Shown here in pieces: positions 8,909-19,254 of a stretch of DNA of 64,000 bases. Positions within the stretch are counted from its first letter, which is position 1; each line of letters opens with the position of its first letter. The notes beneath the pieces are model-generated. The model did no database searches. It was not told the origin of the DNA and was given only the letters and a program-made list of their open reading frames with translations. The translations under genes were made by a program, and so were the position numbers. The stretch is taken from assembly GCA_030433275.1 (NCBI GenBank), contig JAUILK010000002.1, positions 1 through 64,000 on the forward strand. Direction: 5' to 3'. The DNA is from Gammaproteobacteria bacterium. Its GTDB lineage: Bacteria; Pseudomonadota; Gammaproteobacteria; Nitrococcales; Nitrococcaceae.

Positions 8909-9943
8909 TCAGTCCTTTTCGCCAAATACACCGCCGCGAATCAGGGTCGCCATGAGGTAATGCTGATTGCCTTCCTCGGGCACGCGGCCTTTGAGTACCC
9001 AAGCATCCAGAAGCGAATAGAAATCCACTTTCTGCTTGGGCTGTCTGTATGCCCGGCCTTGCGAGGTGACGGAGCCATAAGGCTCTACGGCAATCGGACC
9101 CAACCCCTCTTCGTCCGGATACCAAGTATCGACCGTACGAAGCGCGTTGCCGATTTTCTGACTGTGCATGGCCGCTGTCTCGCCCACGGTATAAAGCGTT
9201 TTACTCTTCTGGCCACGCCGGTCGCCCCGATCGAGAATCAGCTCTTGCGAAGGGAACACCTCCTGGCCGTCCCCAATACGCGCATAAGCGACGACCTCGA
9301 GCAGAATAAAGTGCCGCCCGGAAAGTCCGCTTTCGATCACTTCGGTCAGTTCGACGAGCGATTTCTCAGCCTGCCCCCGCGCCTCGAAACGCCGCAGCGG
9401 CAGCTCGAGCGCATCGAAGGCCCACTCCTGCGCCGCTTTACCGTCCTCGAGATGGCGAACGATCACCTCCACGTCCTCCGCACCGATGCGGTTACGCCAT
9501 AGAAAACGGCCATTGGCGAGATTGTGGGCATAGCGGCGGGCAAGCTCGCCGAATCCATACTCCGCAACATAGCCCTGAACCGTCTCGGCCAGTTTCTGCT
9601 GATATGCCGCGTTGTTACAGGCGGAAGGTACGCCGGCGCCGGCAAGCACGCGCAGTGTGAAGCGCACCCGCAGGGCATTGGCATCGTTCGGCAGGGTGCA
9701 GACATCCACGGTCTGCAGGTTGGGGTCTTGAATAGAGGCATCCAGCTTGGCCGGATCCTGCTCCTTTGTTTTAAGGCGGTTGGAAATCGTCCCACGCACG
9801 GACTTCTCACGAATTCCGACAGCAGGCCACCGTGCGCCGTTGCGGCGATCCTCCCAACGCCCGGCACTGAACAGCGCGTCGGAGGGATCCAGCTTGCGCT
9901 CGAAGGCAAGCACGGAGGCAGTTTTCAGCTCGTTTGCAGACAT
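8909..9943 (-). CDS. csy3: Csy3/Cas7f backbone subunit of the type I-F Cascade
   Basis: The 344-residue RNA-binding subunit, present in six copies along the crRNA in the Csy complex. The family is recognised from the opening [19 protein letters not shown] and the [23 protein letters not shown] segment. Length is normal for Csy3. It follows csy2 by 13 bases in the operon, and no damage is seen in the frame. Confidence 0.93.
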   Translation of the reverse strand: MSANELKTASVLAFERKLDPSDALFSAGRWEDRRNGARWPAVGIREKSVRGTISNRLKTKEQDPAKLDASIQDPNLQTVDVCTLPNDANALRVRFTLRVLAGAGVPSACNNAAYQQKLAETVQGYVAEYGFGELARRYAHNLANGRFLWRNRIGAEDVEVIVRHLEDGKAAQEWAFDALELPLRRFEARGQAEKSLVELTEVIESGLSGRHFILLEVVAYARIGDGQEVFPSQELILDRGDRRGQKSKTLYTVGETAAMHSQKIGNALRTVDTWYPDEEGLGPIAVEPYGSVTSQGRAYRQPKQKVDFYSLLDAWVLKGRVPEEGNQHYLMATLIRGGVFGEKD

Positions 9944-9956
9944 TGCGCGGCACTCC

Positions 9957-10937
9957 TTATATGTTGTTCTCTTCGCTTACGGCAGCGGAAAAATGATTGG
10001 CACACCGATACAGGCCCGTTTCGGGACAAGCCTCGTGATGCCACAGCAACTGCGTTGGATCATCCAATCGGTGTGGCCCCACCCATTCACCCACTGAGTA
10101 AATGCTCTCTACGAAGCGAAAAGGCGTGGCGTCATCGCGTGCATTCTCGACCTCGCCGGGCGCGTAGAGTTTGGACAAAGCGCGGTAGCCGATCGGAACG
10201 GGAACCAGCCAGCCGGGCGTACTGCGCACGCTCCAGCTCGCCTCATCGGCTTTGTCGGCAGTTGTGCTCGGTTCTATATTCAGTCGGCAGAGATCCAGGA
10301 GGGCATCCACAACGCTCGCCTCCGGCCGATCGATCCGCAGCGCCTGCAAGTGCTCGTGCAGCAGATCCTTTCGGTCGACCAATGCGAAACCGGGTAGCAA
10401 GCGGCGGCGCATTTTCCGAAACGTCTCGCGACGCTCCTGCCGCGTGTCCGGCAGACCCCACATCTCGGGCTCATGCCGATCTGATCCGTCACTCGCCCTG
10501 GAGCGGGGCAAAATGCTGCCGCCGGCCAGCCGCATGCCCTCGGCGTGGCCCAGAATCTCCCGAGCGGTCCGTTTCTGCCGACCTTCGGTGCCCAGCTTTC
10601 CCGAGACCTCGACCAGCAGGCTGACTTCCATGTGCGCACGCCCTTCCTCCACGAAGGACGGCGGCTTTTCGTTCTTACCCAAAGGGTTCCGAGTCAGCCG
10701 GAACACCTGCGTCCGCCGCCCCGGCGGCTTGTATACTTGCGGGTCGAAGCGGTGGCAAATGATCCCTACTCCACCGAAGCTGATCTCCAGCGCGGCGGCC
10801 AGTCGGCGTTGCAGCGCGTGGACAAAACCGGTGAACGCCGATGGGGCCGGGAAACCCCAGCTCAGCGGCCCGGCTATGGCGTTCGCGTTCTGCACTCGGA
10901 GGCGTTTGAGCAATAGCAAAGCGCGGGTATCAGGCAT
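9957..10937 (-). CDS. csy2: Csy2/Cas5f subunit of the type I-F Cascade
   Basis: A 326-residue subunit that caps the 5' handle of the crRNA with Csy1. The opening [32 protein letters not shown] is typical of Csy2, as is [12 protein letters not shown]. Its start overlaps the end of csy1 by eight bases, showing translational coupling. The frame is intact and of usual length. Confidence 0.92.
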   Translation of the reverse strand: MPDTRALLLLKRLRVQNANAIAGPLSWGFPAPSAFTGFVHALQRRLAAALEISFGGVGIICHRFDPQVYKPPGRRTQVFRLTRNPLGKNEKPPSFVEEGRAHMEVSLLVEVSGKLGTEGRQKRTAREILGHAEGMRLAGGSILPRSRASDGSDRHEPEMWGLPDTRQERRETFRKMRRRLLPGFALVDRKDLLHEHLQALRIDRPEASVVDALLDLCRLNIEPSTTADKADEASWSVRSTPGWLVPVPIGYRALSKLYAPGEVENARDDATPFRFVESIYSVGEWVGPHRLDDPTQLLWHHEACPETGLYRCANHFSAAVSEENNI

Positions 10938-12335
10938 CGGCGGCCACCTCCTGCCTGATCATCCGAAGCTCCTTTTTCAACAAACCACGCCATTCGTGAT
11001 ACTCGTCATCGCCCATCGGCAAGCGACCCCCTCGGGTTAGCTGATAATTCAGCCAGTTGCCGAACCGCTTGGCGATCTCATCCGGCCAGTCTGCCTGGGC
11101 TCGACCAAGCGCGAATTCGGCGTCGTCCAACGCGCGGTAGGGGTCCAGCCAGTACTGCTCGACTGCATCCAGCCGACACGCCGGATCGACGCTCCAGCCC
11201 GGCTCAAGCTCGTGGAGCTCGGCGGCAACCTGCAGCAACTCGTCGCTGATGCGCTCCACCAGCACAGCACGGGTCTTGCGGATGGCGCGGTTGTTGTAGG
11301 CGCTCTTGGCGAGAAAATCACGCAAGGCGCCGGTCAGCTCTCGAAGCCGGTGCCGGCGGCGCAGCCAACCGGCAAACACAGTGGCCACGCCAAGCGGCGG
11401 TTTTGCTTGCAGACGCCAGCTCGGCGGCAACGAGGCCAGAAGATAGCTCTCCCCATGGCGCTCGGTGTTGATTGGCTGATGTTCTGCGGATTGCTGCCGC
11501 CGAAGTTCTGGATCGCCAGATTGGGGTATTCGCAGTAGCCGTGCGGGTGAGGTCTGTTATTCCATCGGGCGTCGCGTGCCTCACGGCTAGCCTGCGAAAA
11601 TCGGTCTTCGCGAATGCGGGTATAGACCGCATGCACGAGGCTGGTCGGATACAGCGGCGCCAACAAATGGTAGCCGCCGTTGGGCAAGGGCCAGTAGAGC
11701 TGCTTGGCGAGTTTGTGCGAGGCAGGCTGCTCCCGCTCTTGAGTAATGCCGGCAAAAGCGGCCATCCAACGCTCGCCCTGCTCATCGCTTTCGGACAACG
11801 CCGCCTTCAGAGCAGGATCGTTATCGCAGGCACGCCCCAACAGAGTCCGGCCACCCTGCTCGAGCTTCAGAAACTGATATACATCCAAATAAGCGGCATT
11901 GCCGACCACATCCGGAATGCAGGCCGCCTCACGCAAACTATGGGTGCCCACCAGGGTGTCTTCTGCCGGATCGGCAGCCGTTGCGTAAAGGCTGGTGCCA
12001 CGCGCATCCGGGTGGCTGTACTTCAGAGCGTGGGTCACGAGCTGGAGTTTTTTAACCCGCCGGACGGCATCCTCGATCCAGACCGGCGGCTGATGCTGAT
12101 CGATAAGCTTCTGGCGTTTTACATCCTCTCCTTCCTTTAGCTTTTCCAGCTTGGCCGTCAAGCGCTCCTGCAGGAACTCCTCAATGCGGGCTCGGAGGCC
12201 ATTGATTTCCTCTATATCCATTGCTGCTTGTGCCATACACTCCCCTACGACCGCGGAAACCAACCGCTGCGGATGTGTTTTTGTTAATTCCACTTCCACT
12301 CCGAAGCCCAACGCTCCGGACAGCTTAATGCTCAT
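10930..12335 (-). pseudogene. csy1: Csy1/Cas8f large subunit, broken by a one-base frameshift
   Basis: Csy1 recognises the PAM and starts R-loop formation. The first part is in frame from 12335 to near 11471 and ends in the conserved YPNLAIQNFGGSNPQNISQ. The protein then continues in another frame as NTERHGESYLLASLPPSWRLQ through to KKELRMIRQEV at 10930. Restoring one base near 11470 would give a single product of about 468 residues, normal for Csy1. As written, translation ends after about 333 residues with a foreign tail. Flanking overlaps with cas2-3 (four bases) and csy2 (eight bases) are intact, so the lesion is recent, programmed or a sequencing error. Confidence 0.88.
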
Positions 12336-15300
12336 CTATAACGGCTGAATCCAAGCGCCGGGTGGTAAAACCAACCTTGCTCGGTGCCCTTCTTCGGCAG
12401 TTCGATGGTGCCAAAGCGACGGGCTGCATCTGTTGGATCAAGCTCAAGCTCCGTTGCAAGCCGCTCGAGCAACTCCGAGAAATCGTCCGTGTCCCAGATG
12501 CCGACACCCACCCCACTCTCGAACGCCAGCTCATGCAAATGCGAGTCGGTTACCCGGATTGCGACACCGTCTCGCTCGATCCGGCAGAAATCCAACCCCT
12601 CTTCGTCTTCGCGCGGCAGGAGCATATAAAGCTGCCGGCCCCGCGGATCATCGCGAAACGGCTGCTGGCGTTGCAGCTCGCCGGTCAAGGCCGCCTGAGT
12701 GGTCCACCACCAATGGGTCGGGGCGATCCGCAGCTCTTCACCCGAGCGCTCGCCAAGCAATAGAGCGCGGAGGCATTCGTGCTCCAGGTCAACCAGATTA
12801 TCTCGTGGCTGTAAAACCGCCCGCTCACGGATCCGGGCACCGGAATCGATCACCTGCCACTGCTCCGGCGTGAGAAGCTCGTTCAGCCGATGGCTGCGCA
12901 GGGGAAACTCCTTGCTCTCAAATCCAGGGCGGCAGAAGGCGGGCTCGTTCGATCCTTTTTCGAGGGCTCGAACATTGGTGCCCAGCAAATAGACGTTCGG
13001 CTCGGTGCACACGCCGAAACGGTGGCGCCGGACCCGGCCGGCGAGCTGGATTATGGAGCGCATCGAGGAGGGCTCGACGATCGCCCAATCATAATCGTGG
13101 TCGCGCCCGACTTCGGCCACCGCTGTCGCCAGGACGACGAAGACATGGTCGTCTTCCTGCGTATCGATCTGTGCCTGCAATTCCGGATCATTAAAAATCC
13201 GATCCGGCTCCTGGCGATTCAGCATCCGATCAAGACGTTGCTCTATGGCCGAGCGCACGAGCAACGGGTATTGGGCGTGGTAACAGCACAGATGGACCCG
13301 ATAGCCGGCTTTTGCGCCCATTCCATGGAGCGTTCGCGCTACACTCACCAGCGGGTCGATATTGGCCATGCGCACGAGGCCAAAGCTCACACGCTTGCCG
13401 GTATCCGGATCTTGAGTGTGGTGCTGAGCATGTAGTGTGTGCAGCGCTTGATGAACGAACTCCGCGACTCCCGCACAAATCTCGTCATGTCGATGCGATG
13501 TTACCGGCAGCGGCTTGATCGCCGCCTTGCGCCGCACCTCCGCTTGGGAGAGCCTGCGCAAGCGCCGATCAACGAACGCGGTGTGAGAATCGAGAAACGT
13601 AGCCTTATCGGCGTGGTCCGCCGCGGTTGCCGCAAACTCGTCAAACCACGCACAGCAGACGTTCAGCGGCTGCCCCGGAATGCCCCGATTTTGCTGGTAG
13701 CCGCCCCGTCCTTCCAGGTAAGCATCGAACAATCCCTGCACCAACGCGGGCGGAAGAGTTGCCGAGGACAGCAGCACCCGGCTACCTAATAGCCCGGCCC
13801 AATAAACCAGGCGCGTCAGCGCAGGCAGATCCTCCAGGCCGAAATCATCCGGCTCGTCCAGCACCAGATCGGAGCTCATCAGCCGCAGCATCGGAGCGAT
13901 CTGATGGCCACCGCGCGTCCCCTCGGTCGCCGGCATCAAATGATCGATGGTGCAAACTAAGATAGGGGCATTGAGCAGGCCTTGCGCCCGAGGGTTCGTG
14001 CCGAGCCATCGATTGAGCGGCCCATCCTCCAAGCTGCCCTCGAAGTGCACATAGCCACCGTCTGCCAGCAACGCCTCCGCCGATTCCGAGCCTGCCGCAG
14101 CTAGCGGTCCTTCCTCCTCTGCCCGACTGCGCTCGTGGAGCTCACGCACGGCGCTCGATCCGACGAGAACCGCCAAATCCTCCGCGCCCAGACCCAATCG
14201 CTCCCGATAAGCATCACCCGTTTGCAGCGTGAGAGTACGCAGACCCAGCGCGATCGAAAAACGGGCGCCGCGCTGCGGGTTGGACAGCCCATAGAGGATT
14301 CGGCCGTTGGCGAGCGTCTTGCCACAGCCGGTAGAGGCCATATCAACGCCGAAAAAACCCTGCCGCGCGGACCGGACTCGCAGCCCACAGGCCAGATCAT
14401 AAGCACGATCCTGCCAACGGAATCGCGGCTCCTTGGTACGTCGTCGAAAACCCTTGTGCCGAGCGATACGAGGCAGGACGCGCTCCAAGCGCGGCAGCGC
14501 CCGCATAATTCGCCCTGCATTGACCTCGACCCCGATCAAGTGCTCATCGAGCCGCTGCTTGGGCGCACCGTCCTGGGTGTTCGCAAACAGCAAGTAGCCC
14601 GTATCCCCGTAGCGCGGAAGGCTCGGCCCGGAGGAATAGTAGTGATCCGCGAGCATCAGCGCCAAGCGCGCCACATGCAGCGCGAACGGATTGGCAAGCC
14701 ACTGCTCACCAGCTTGCACCATTCCCGGCCGCGCCAGAATGCGTTCGGCCAAACGGACGGCATGTCGGCACCAGCTCTTGCTCTGGAAAGGGAGTCCTTT
14801 GTCGAACGCCCACGTATCTTTCTTCGCCTGCTTGCCATCCGCCCTTGCAGAGGAATTCCAATTCGGCTCGATGCACTCCAGCACGGCTCCAAGCTGCGCG
14901 TGCGAAAGTGGGGCGGCCCCGTATTCTCGGGCAGGCAATCGGTGGTGGGTGAGCACCAGCCAGCCTACCGCCTTTGCGAGCGGCGGCATGCCATCGAATG
15001 GGCTGTCGCAAGCATCATCGTCCAACCCGTCGCGAAGCAGGTTATCCAGCCAGGCGGTATCCGGCCGGTGCGCGAGATCGGCGAGGCGGGCGAGCCACTT
15101 TCGATCATCCGATGCCGACCCAACGAATGCCTGGAAAAGCCGCAGCGATACCCATTCATGACGGTAGGCATCCGCTACGGGCTTATGGCTGCGGAGCTTT
15201 TTCTGAAACGCCCGGTTCGCTTTGCCCAAATCATGGAACAAGGCACCCAGGGAAGAGAGCAGGCGCATTTCTTCACCGGTATGCCAGTCATTCTCATCGC

Positions 15301-15601
15301 GACTGCGCAGGACATCGCCCTCGGTCCTATTCGTGGGCGCCGCGCCCTGCGCGCTGAAGCGGCTTGCATCGCCGACGATCCACAGCAATTCACTGTAGTC
15401 CCGTCCTCGGATCCAGTGACACGCCACGGCCGTATTCTTACGTGCCGTTTGACGCAACAAGCGATGCAAAATCAGCAAGCCCGCCTGGGTGATCGGTGTC
15501 TGCCAAGTCCTTGCACCACGGCGCTGCGCGAACTGATCGAGAATACGCCGCGTCTGCGCGAGCGCATTTTTCGTGCACTCGGCGATCAGCAACACATTCA
15601 T
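12332..15601 (-). CDS. cas3: Cas2-Cas3 fusion nuclease-helicase of type I-F
   Basis: A 1089-residue fusion found only in type I-F: an N-terminal Cas2-like domain (about 1-95) for spacer integration with Cas1, then an HD nuclease and SF2 helicase that degrade target DNA. The HD motif is ALFHDLGKAN (His123-Asp124); Walker A is STGCGKT near 424; the DEAD-like box is VLDEPDDF near 582; motif VI is QLAGRVRRHRFG near 855. It overlaps cas1 and csy1 by four bases on either side. The reading frame is open throughout. Confidence 0.95.
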   Translation of the reverse strand: MNVLLIAECTKNALAQTRRILDQFAQRRGARTWQTPITQAGLLILHRLLRQTARKNTAVACHWIRGRDYSELLWIVGDASRFSAQGAAPTNRTEGDVLRSRDENDWHTGEEMRLLSSLGALFHDLGKANRAFQKKLRSHKPVADAYRHEWVSLRLFQAFVGSASDDRKWLARLADLAHRPDTAWLDNLLRDGLDDDACDSPFDGMPPLAKAVGWLVLTHHRLPAREYGAAPLSHAQLGAVLECIEPNWNSSARADGKQAKKDTWAFDKGLPFQSKSWCRHAVRLAERILARPGMVQAGEQWLANPFALHVARLALMLADHYYSSGPSLPRYGDTGYLLFANTQDGAPKQRLDEHLIGVEVNAGRIMRALPRLERVLPRIARHKGFRRRTKEPRFRWQDRAYDLACGLRVRSARQGFFGVDMASTGCGKTLANGRILYGLSNPQRGARFSIALGLRTLTLQTGDAYRERLGLGAEDLAVLVGSSAVRELHERSRAEEEGPLAAAGSESAEALLADGGYVHFEGSLEDGPLNRWLGTNPRAQGLLNAPILVCTIDHLMPATEGTRGGHQIAPMLRLMSSDLVLDEPDDFGLEDLPALTRLVYWAGLLGSRVLLSSATLPPALVQGLFDAYLEGRGGYQQNRGIPGQPLNVCCAWFDEFAATAADHADKATFLDSHTAFVDRRLRRLSQAEVRRKAAIKPLPVTSHRHDEICAGVAEFVHQALHTLHAQHHTQDPDTGKRVSFGLVRMANIDPLVSVARTLHGMGAKAGYRVHLCCYHAQYPLLVRSAIEQRLDRMLNRQEPDRIFNDPELQAQIDTQEDDHVFVVLATAVAEVGRDHDYDWAIVEPSSMRSIIQLAGRVRRHRFGVCTEPNVYLLGTNVRALEKGSNEPAFCRPGFESKEFPLRSHRLNELLTPEQWQVIDSGARIRERAVLQPRDNLVDLEHECLRALLLGERSGEELRIAPTHWWWTTQAALTGELQRQQPFRDDPRGRQLYMLLPREDEEGLDFCRIERDGVAIRVTDSHLHELAFESGVGVGIWDTDDFSELLERLATELELDPTDAARRFGTIELPKKGTEQGWFYHPALGFSRYR

Positions 15602-16575
15602 GCGAGCCTTCCCCCAACGCGCGCCGCCACCGCCTTGGTCGTATCAATCATAAAATCCAGACATTCCGTGCGGGTGAGGCTCTCGATGCAGGCCTGCCGA
15701 AACTCCTGTTCCTCATCGCCGCGCATGGCCGAGATAAACGCATGCGGGAGAATGACCGCATCCTTGATGAGATCGGCCACGTCGAAAACAAGCCCACCTC
15801 GGCGCGTCTTGCCATGCAGGACCGCAAGGCCATGGGGCAACCCCAACACCCACGTGGCGGTCGCCCCGAGCCCATAGGCCAGATAATTACCGTGGTCAAG
15901 AAAACGATTGGCCGGATCCACGCCCGTGCCTTTTTTGGCGCGCGTGAACTGACCGTAACTCACCGCGCGAGCCGCCATCTTGAAAAGCCGTTTGGTAAGC
16001 CTGGCCTCCAATGTCAATAACGCGGCCGTGTCCTCGACTTGCTCGATCGCGGAGCGAGTACACACAAGGGTTTCCTGAAGAACATCGGCGGACACGGAAA
16101 AACCCAGATCGCGCAGAATGCGGCTGCTCGTCCAATGAGCCTCGATGCGTTCCAGTCGGGCTATTTGGAAGAGCTTGGCCGCTTCCAGGCGCCGTGCGTC
16201 GTCGAACCAAAAACGCACCCATCGCTGCAGGTATTCGGTCGGCCGATATTCGCTTTGAGGTGTGAGCCAGGCCACCTCGATATCGACCTCGTTGGCCATG
16301 AATAGCGGAGTCCCCCCGCCACCGCAGAAGCCGACTAGAACTCCTGCCTTAGCGAGCTCACGAACCGCCGCCTGAGTAATGGAAGTACCGGTCCCCAGCA
16401 AGAGAGAAGTGGTATTGGCAATCGGAATGTTCCAATAAAGTGATTGTTTGCCTTCATCTGTCACGTACTCGACCCGGCCACCATTTACGAGGACACGGCA
16501 ATGCTCCAGGTAATAGAGATTGGCTCGCTTGGAGTGCAAAATGGCCTTCAGATCAGAAGCCTTGATTTCGTTCAC
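15598..16575 (-). CDS. cas1: Cas1 integrase of type I-F
   Basis: The 325-residue integrase that inserts new spacers at the leader end together with the Cas2 part of Cas2-3. The opening ASDLKAILHSKRANLYYLEHCRVLVNGGRVEY and GSYG-like elements such as GVLVGFCGGGGTPLF are typical of Cas1f. The start is GTG at 16575 with GGGAG seven bases before it. It is the first gene of the operon; the promoter must lie in the 570 bases upstream. Confidence 0.95.
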   Translation of the reverse strand: MNEIKASDLKAILHSKRANLYYLEHCRVLVNGGRVEYVTDEGKQSLYWNIPIANTTSLLLGTGTSITQAAVRELAKAGVLVGFCGGGGTPLFMANEVDIEVAWLTPQSEYRPTEYLQRWVRFWFDDARRLEAAKLFQIARLERIEAHWTSSRILRDLGFSVSADVLQETLVCTRSAIEQVEDTAALLTLEARLTKRLFKMAARAVSYGQFTRAKKGTGVDPANRFLDHGNYLAYGLGATATWVLGLPHGLAVLHGKTRRGGLVFDVADLIKDAVILPHAFISAMRGDEEQEFRQACIESLTRTECLDFMIDTTKAVAARVGGRLA

Positions 16576-17148
16576 GCGCCACTCCCGTTACTTTAGTCGG
16601 TAGCGCCAGAGGTCTTCCCATGGCTGACTCGACGAGATATCACTCACGGCAGTCTAACTAGGCAGAATCATGGCAGGTGTGATTAGCGACGCAGTCTAGC
16701 AGTCGCGCTCAGCAGTTCTCACTGCCGACAGAAACGTTACAGCACACCGCGAACCTTCTCGCAATCGTGCTTTGAATTCCCTATGCTGTACTCCTTCCTG
16801 TGCGTTGTTGAACCATGAATACGGATGCAGAGCGAATGCAGCGCGTGTCGGGTATTCACGAAATTTGGGTGAACTGCCTGGCTCTAAATTGTTCTTACCC
16901 ACCCCAAGGCAACCGATCGATGATACAGGAAAGAATCCGGCCGATTACTCGAGCCGAAGGACGTACTGTCTCGCCCGTTTTACTTGGCTTTGCTCAATAC
17001 CCACTTTACCTGCTAGCACAATCAGCACCGCAAATCCGGTAAAGTTCAGATGTTTCGAGCAACAACCACACCAACAAGCAGGTGATGCCGCTATGACAAG
17101 CGGCTCGCCAATATCACGGCACCATTCTCATTTTCTAAGGAGTAGCAA
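16576..17148. other. Divergent control region between cas1 and the AsmA-like gene
   Basis: No gene supported in these 570 bases. The cas1-proximal part holds a near-perfect direct repeat, GCAGTCTAAC at 16649-16658 and GCAGTCTAGC at 16691-16700, 42 bases apart (four helical turns), a possible operator pair. At about 16718-16737 the plus strand reads GTTCTCACTGCCGACAGAAA, which resembles an I-F repeat with its loop deleted. AAGGAG precedes the AsmA-like start at the right end. Confidence 0.45.
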
Positions 17149-17934
17149 ATGAGCAGACCTGGCAAGATCGTACTCGGCTTGGTCGGCACACTGATCGTGC
17201 TCGTCATCATCGCCGTTGTGGTGGTTTTCACCAATCTCAATCGTCTTATAAAGTATGGCGTCGAGGAATACGGCCCCTCGGTAACCGGCACCTCAGTCAG
17301 CCTGGATCAAGTTGATCTTTCGCCCTTCTCAGGTAAGGGCGAGTTACGCGGCCTCGAGATCGGCAATCCCACGGGATTCGACGGCGATTATGCCTTCAAA
17401 CTCGATGACATAAAGGTGCAATTGATTCCGGAGTCCCTGACGAGCGACACCGTCGTCATAAAGGAAATTCTTATCGGCGGCGCTAGCCTGAACGCCGAAT
17501 TCAAAGGCACGAACAGCAACCTCCAACAAATCTTGGATAATCTGAAAAAAACCTCTGAACCCTCCGCTCAAGAGGAAGAGCCCTCGGAACAGCCTGCGGA
17601 ACAGCCCTCGGAGCAGCCGACCGCCGAAACTGAACCGGGCAAGGCCAAGAAATTCATTGTCAAAGAATTCCGGTTCACCGGCGGCGAGGTCACCGCTTCA
17701 TCCGACCTCGCCAACATCCAGCGGACGACCTCGATCCCCGCCGTTGAAGTCCAGGACATCGGTAATGCCTCCGGCGGCGTAACGGCGGCCGAGCTTACCG
17801 AGCAACTGCTGCGCCCCATCATTGATAAAGCGCTCCAGAAAGCCCAAGGCGAAATTTTGGAACAAGGCACCGAACAAATGAAACAAAAAGCCCAGGAGAA
17901 ACTGCAGGATAAGCTAAAGGGGCTGATGCAGTAG
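17149..17934 (+). CDS. AsmA-like single-pass membrane protein
   Basis: A 261-residue envelope protein: one N-terminal helix (about residues 6-28, rich in Val and Ile), a periplasmic region with the pattern LRGLEIGNPTGF and KEILIGGASLNAEF seen in AsmA/DUF748-like proteins, a linker of repeated SEQPAEQP units (about 138-163), then a second beta segment (KKFIVKEFRFTGGEVT) and a Lys/Gln-rich helical C-terminus. AsmA-like proteins act in lipid handling at the envelope, but nothing shows a specific role. AAGGAG lies eight bases before the ATG. A strong hairpin follows the stop. Confidence 0.7.
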   Translation: MSRPGKIVLGLVGTLIVLVIIAVVVVFTNLNRLIKYGVEEYGPSVTGTSVSLDQVDLSPFSGKGELRGLEIGNPTGFDGDYAFKLDDIKVQLIPESLTSDTVVIKEILIGGASLNAEFKGTNSNLQQILDNLKKTSEPSAQEEEPSEQPAEQPSEQPTAETEPGKAKKFIVKEFRFTGGEVTASSDLANIQRTTSIPAVEVQDIGNASGGVTAAELTEQLLRPIIDKALQKAQGEILEQGTEQMKQKAQEKLQDKLKGLMQ

Positions 17935-17952
17935 ACTCGTTCTCATCTGTGC

Positions 17953-17987
17953 TGCTGATAACGCCTTTTTGGGGCGTTATCAGCAGA
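17953..17987. terminator. Inverted repeat after the AsmA-like gene
   Basis: Perfect 14-base arms, CTGCTGATAACGCC at 17953 and its complement ending at 17987, around a 7-base loop starting with five T. It lies 18 bases past the stop. There is no T-run after the stem, so termination is likely but not certain. Confidence 0.6.
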
Positions 17988-18124
17988 CTCCCGGTCGTAG
18001 CCCTTGCCAGGGCAGCGCCCGGCATCGGATAAAGGAGAATCATACAACCGCCGCGCCGATCTCGACCGAATCGAGAGAAGCCATATCCCTTCTTGTGCGG
18101 CAGCCAAATCGGGGAGGTTGGTTC

Positions 18125-18925
18125 ATGCTCCGAATTCCCGTTATTTCAGGTGCAATCCTCGCCTGCCTTCTCGGCCTAGGAAACGCCAAAGCCGAGCTCT
18201 TTGCCAACGGCCGCTGGGTCGATCTCTCTCACGCCTTCTCGGCCGAAACCATCTACTGGCCCACCGCCGAGCCGTTCAAATTGCAAATGGTGTTTGCAGG
18301 AACAACCGAGGCCGGTTACTACTATTCTGCATACAATTTTTCAGCCGCCGAACATGGCGGTACGCACATCGATGCGCCGCTCCACTTTGCCGAGGGACGG
18401 CGCAGCGTCGATAAGATTCCAATCGGACGGCTGATCGGTCCCGCCGCGGTGATCGACGTTACGCAGGCAGCCGCGGCCGATCGCGACTATCAAGTGACGG
18501 TCGACGACTTCAAGGCTTGGGAGTCCGAGCACGGCCGGCTGCCTGACGGCGCCATCGTGCTCTTGAACACCGGCTCGGCCAAGTTCTGGCCTGACCGCGC
18601 GGCGTACATGGGCACGGAGGAACGGGGAGAGGAGGCCGTAGCCAAACTGCATTTCCCCGGGCTGCAACCGCACGCGGCGCGTTGGCTAGTAAATTCACGC
18701 GACATTGGCGCCATCGGGCTGGACACACCGAGCATCGACTACGGCCAGTCGCAACGCTTCGAGAGCCATCGGATCCTGTTCGAAGGCGATGTCCCGGCGT
18801 TCGAAAATGTCACTAACCTCGACGAGCTGCCGGCCACAGGCGCGACAACCGTCGCACTGCCGATGAAAATCAAGGGCGGCAGCGGTGGACCGCTGCGTAT
18901 CGTCGCCTTCGTACCCGGATCGTAG
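18125..18925 (+). CDS. Exported cyclase-family metal hydrolase
   Basis: A 266-residue member of the Cyclase (PF04199)/kynurenine formamidase-like family. It starts with a signal peptide (MLRIPVISGAILACLLGLGNAKA), so it works in the periplasm, unlike the cytosolic relative at 51228. The metal-binding signature HGGTHIDAPLHF is intact, and the C-terminal ENVTNLDELPATG segment is typical. These enzymes open amides or lactones; the substrate is unknown. ATG at 18125 is chosen because GGGGAGG lies about eight bases upstream and the signal peptide then begins correctly; the longer open frame from 17969 runs through the upstream hairpin. Confidence 0.85.
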   Translation: MLRIPVISGAILACLLGLGNAKAELFANGRWVDLSHAFSAETIYWPTAEPFKLQMVFAGTTEAGYYYSAYNFSAAEHGGTHIDAPLHFAEGRRSVDKIPIGRLIGPAAVIDVTQAAAADRDYQVTVDDFKAWESEHGRLPDGAIVLLNTGSAKFWPDRAAYMGTEERGEEAVAKLHFPGLQPHAARWLVNSRDIGAIGLDTPSIDYGQSQRFESHRILFEGDVPAFENVTNLDELPATGATTVALPMKIKGGSGGPLRIVAFVPGS

Positions 18926-18951
18926 GAGATCGCCACTCGGGATCGAGACGG

Positions 18952-19254
18952 TCATTCAAGCCATGCGGCCCACCAGGATGAGTGGAGCATGCGGATCAGT
19001 CCAACCGTGCACTCGGTGCCGGCCAGATCATCGAGATACGCGAAGGTGACACCCTGGAGTGCCTCCAAAGCGGTCTTAAACTGCTCGACGGCCTCTCTTT
19101 CCTCTGCTCCGAAGCACGCCTCTATGGCATAGGCGTACGGCAAACGGGGATCCCCCAGCAGTACCGCCACAACGACGAGCCGAGGTGAAGTATGCTCGGG
19201 CATGGCCACTCCGATGGCGCCAAATTGCGGTTGGCCGAAATTTTCTCCTTCCAC
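18952..19254 (-). CDS. Hypothetical small protein
   Basis: A 100-residue frame starting with GTG, convergent with the exported cyclase gene. The sequence has a protein-like hydrophobic strand (RLVVVAVLLGDPRLPYAYAIEACFG) followed by an acidic helix (EEREAVEQFKTALEAL). I recognise no family, and a non-coding chance frame is possible. Confidence 0.35.
   Translation of the reverse strand: MEGENFGQPQFGAIGVAMPEHTSPRLVVVAVLLGDPRLPYAYAIEACFGAEEREAVEQFKTALEALQGVTFAYLDDLAGTECTVGLIRMLHSSWWAAWLE

Noticed and set aside
8423-12140. Long plus-strand frames opposite the csy genes
   Set aside because: Shadows of cas6f, csy3, csy2 and csy1, caused by high G+C content.
14135-15877. A 580-codon plus-strand frame
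   Set aside because: It lies opposite cas2-3 and cas1, whose minus-strand frames carry full sets of family motifs; its own sequence has no domain.
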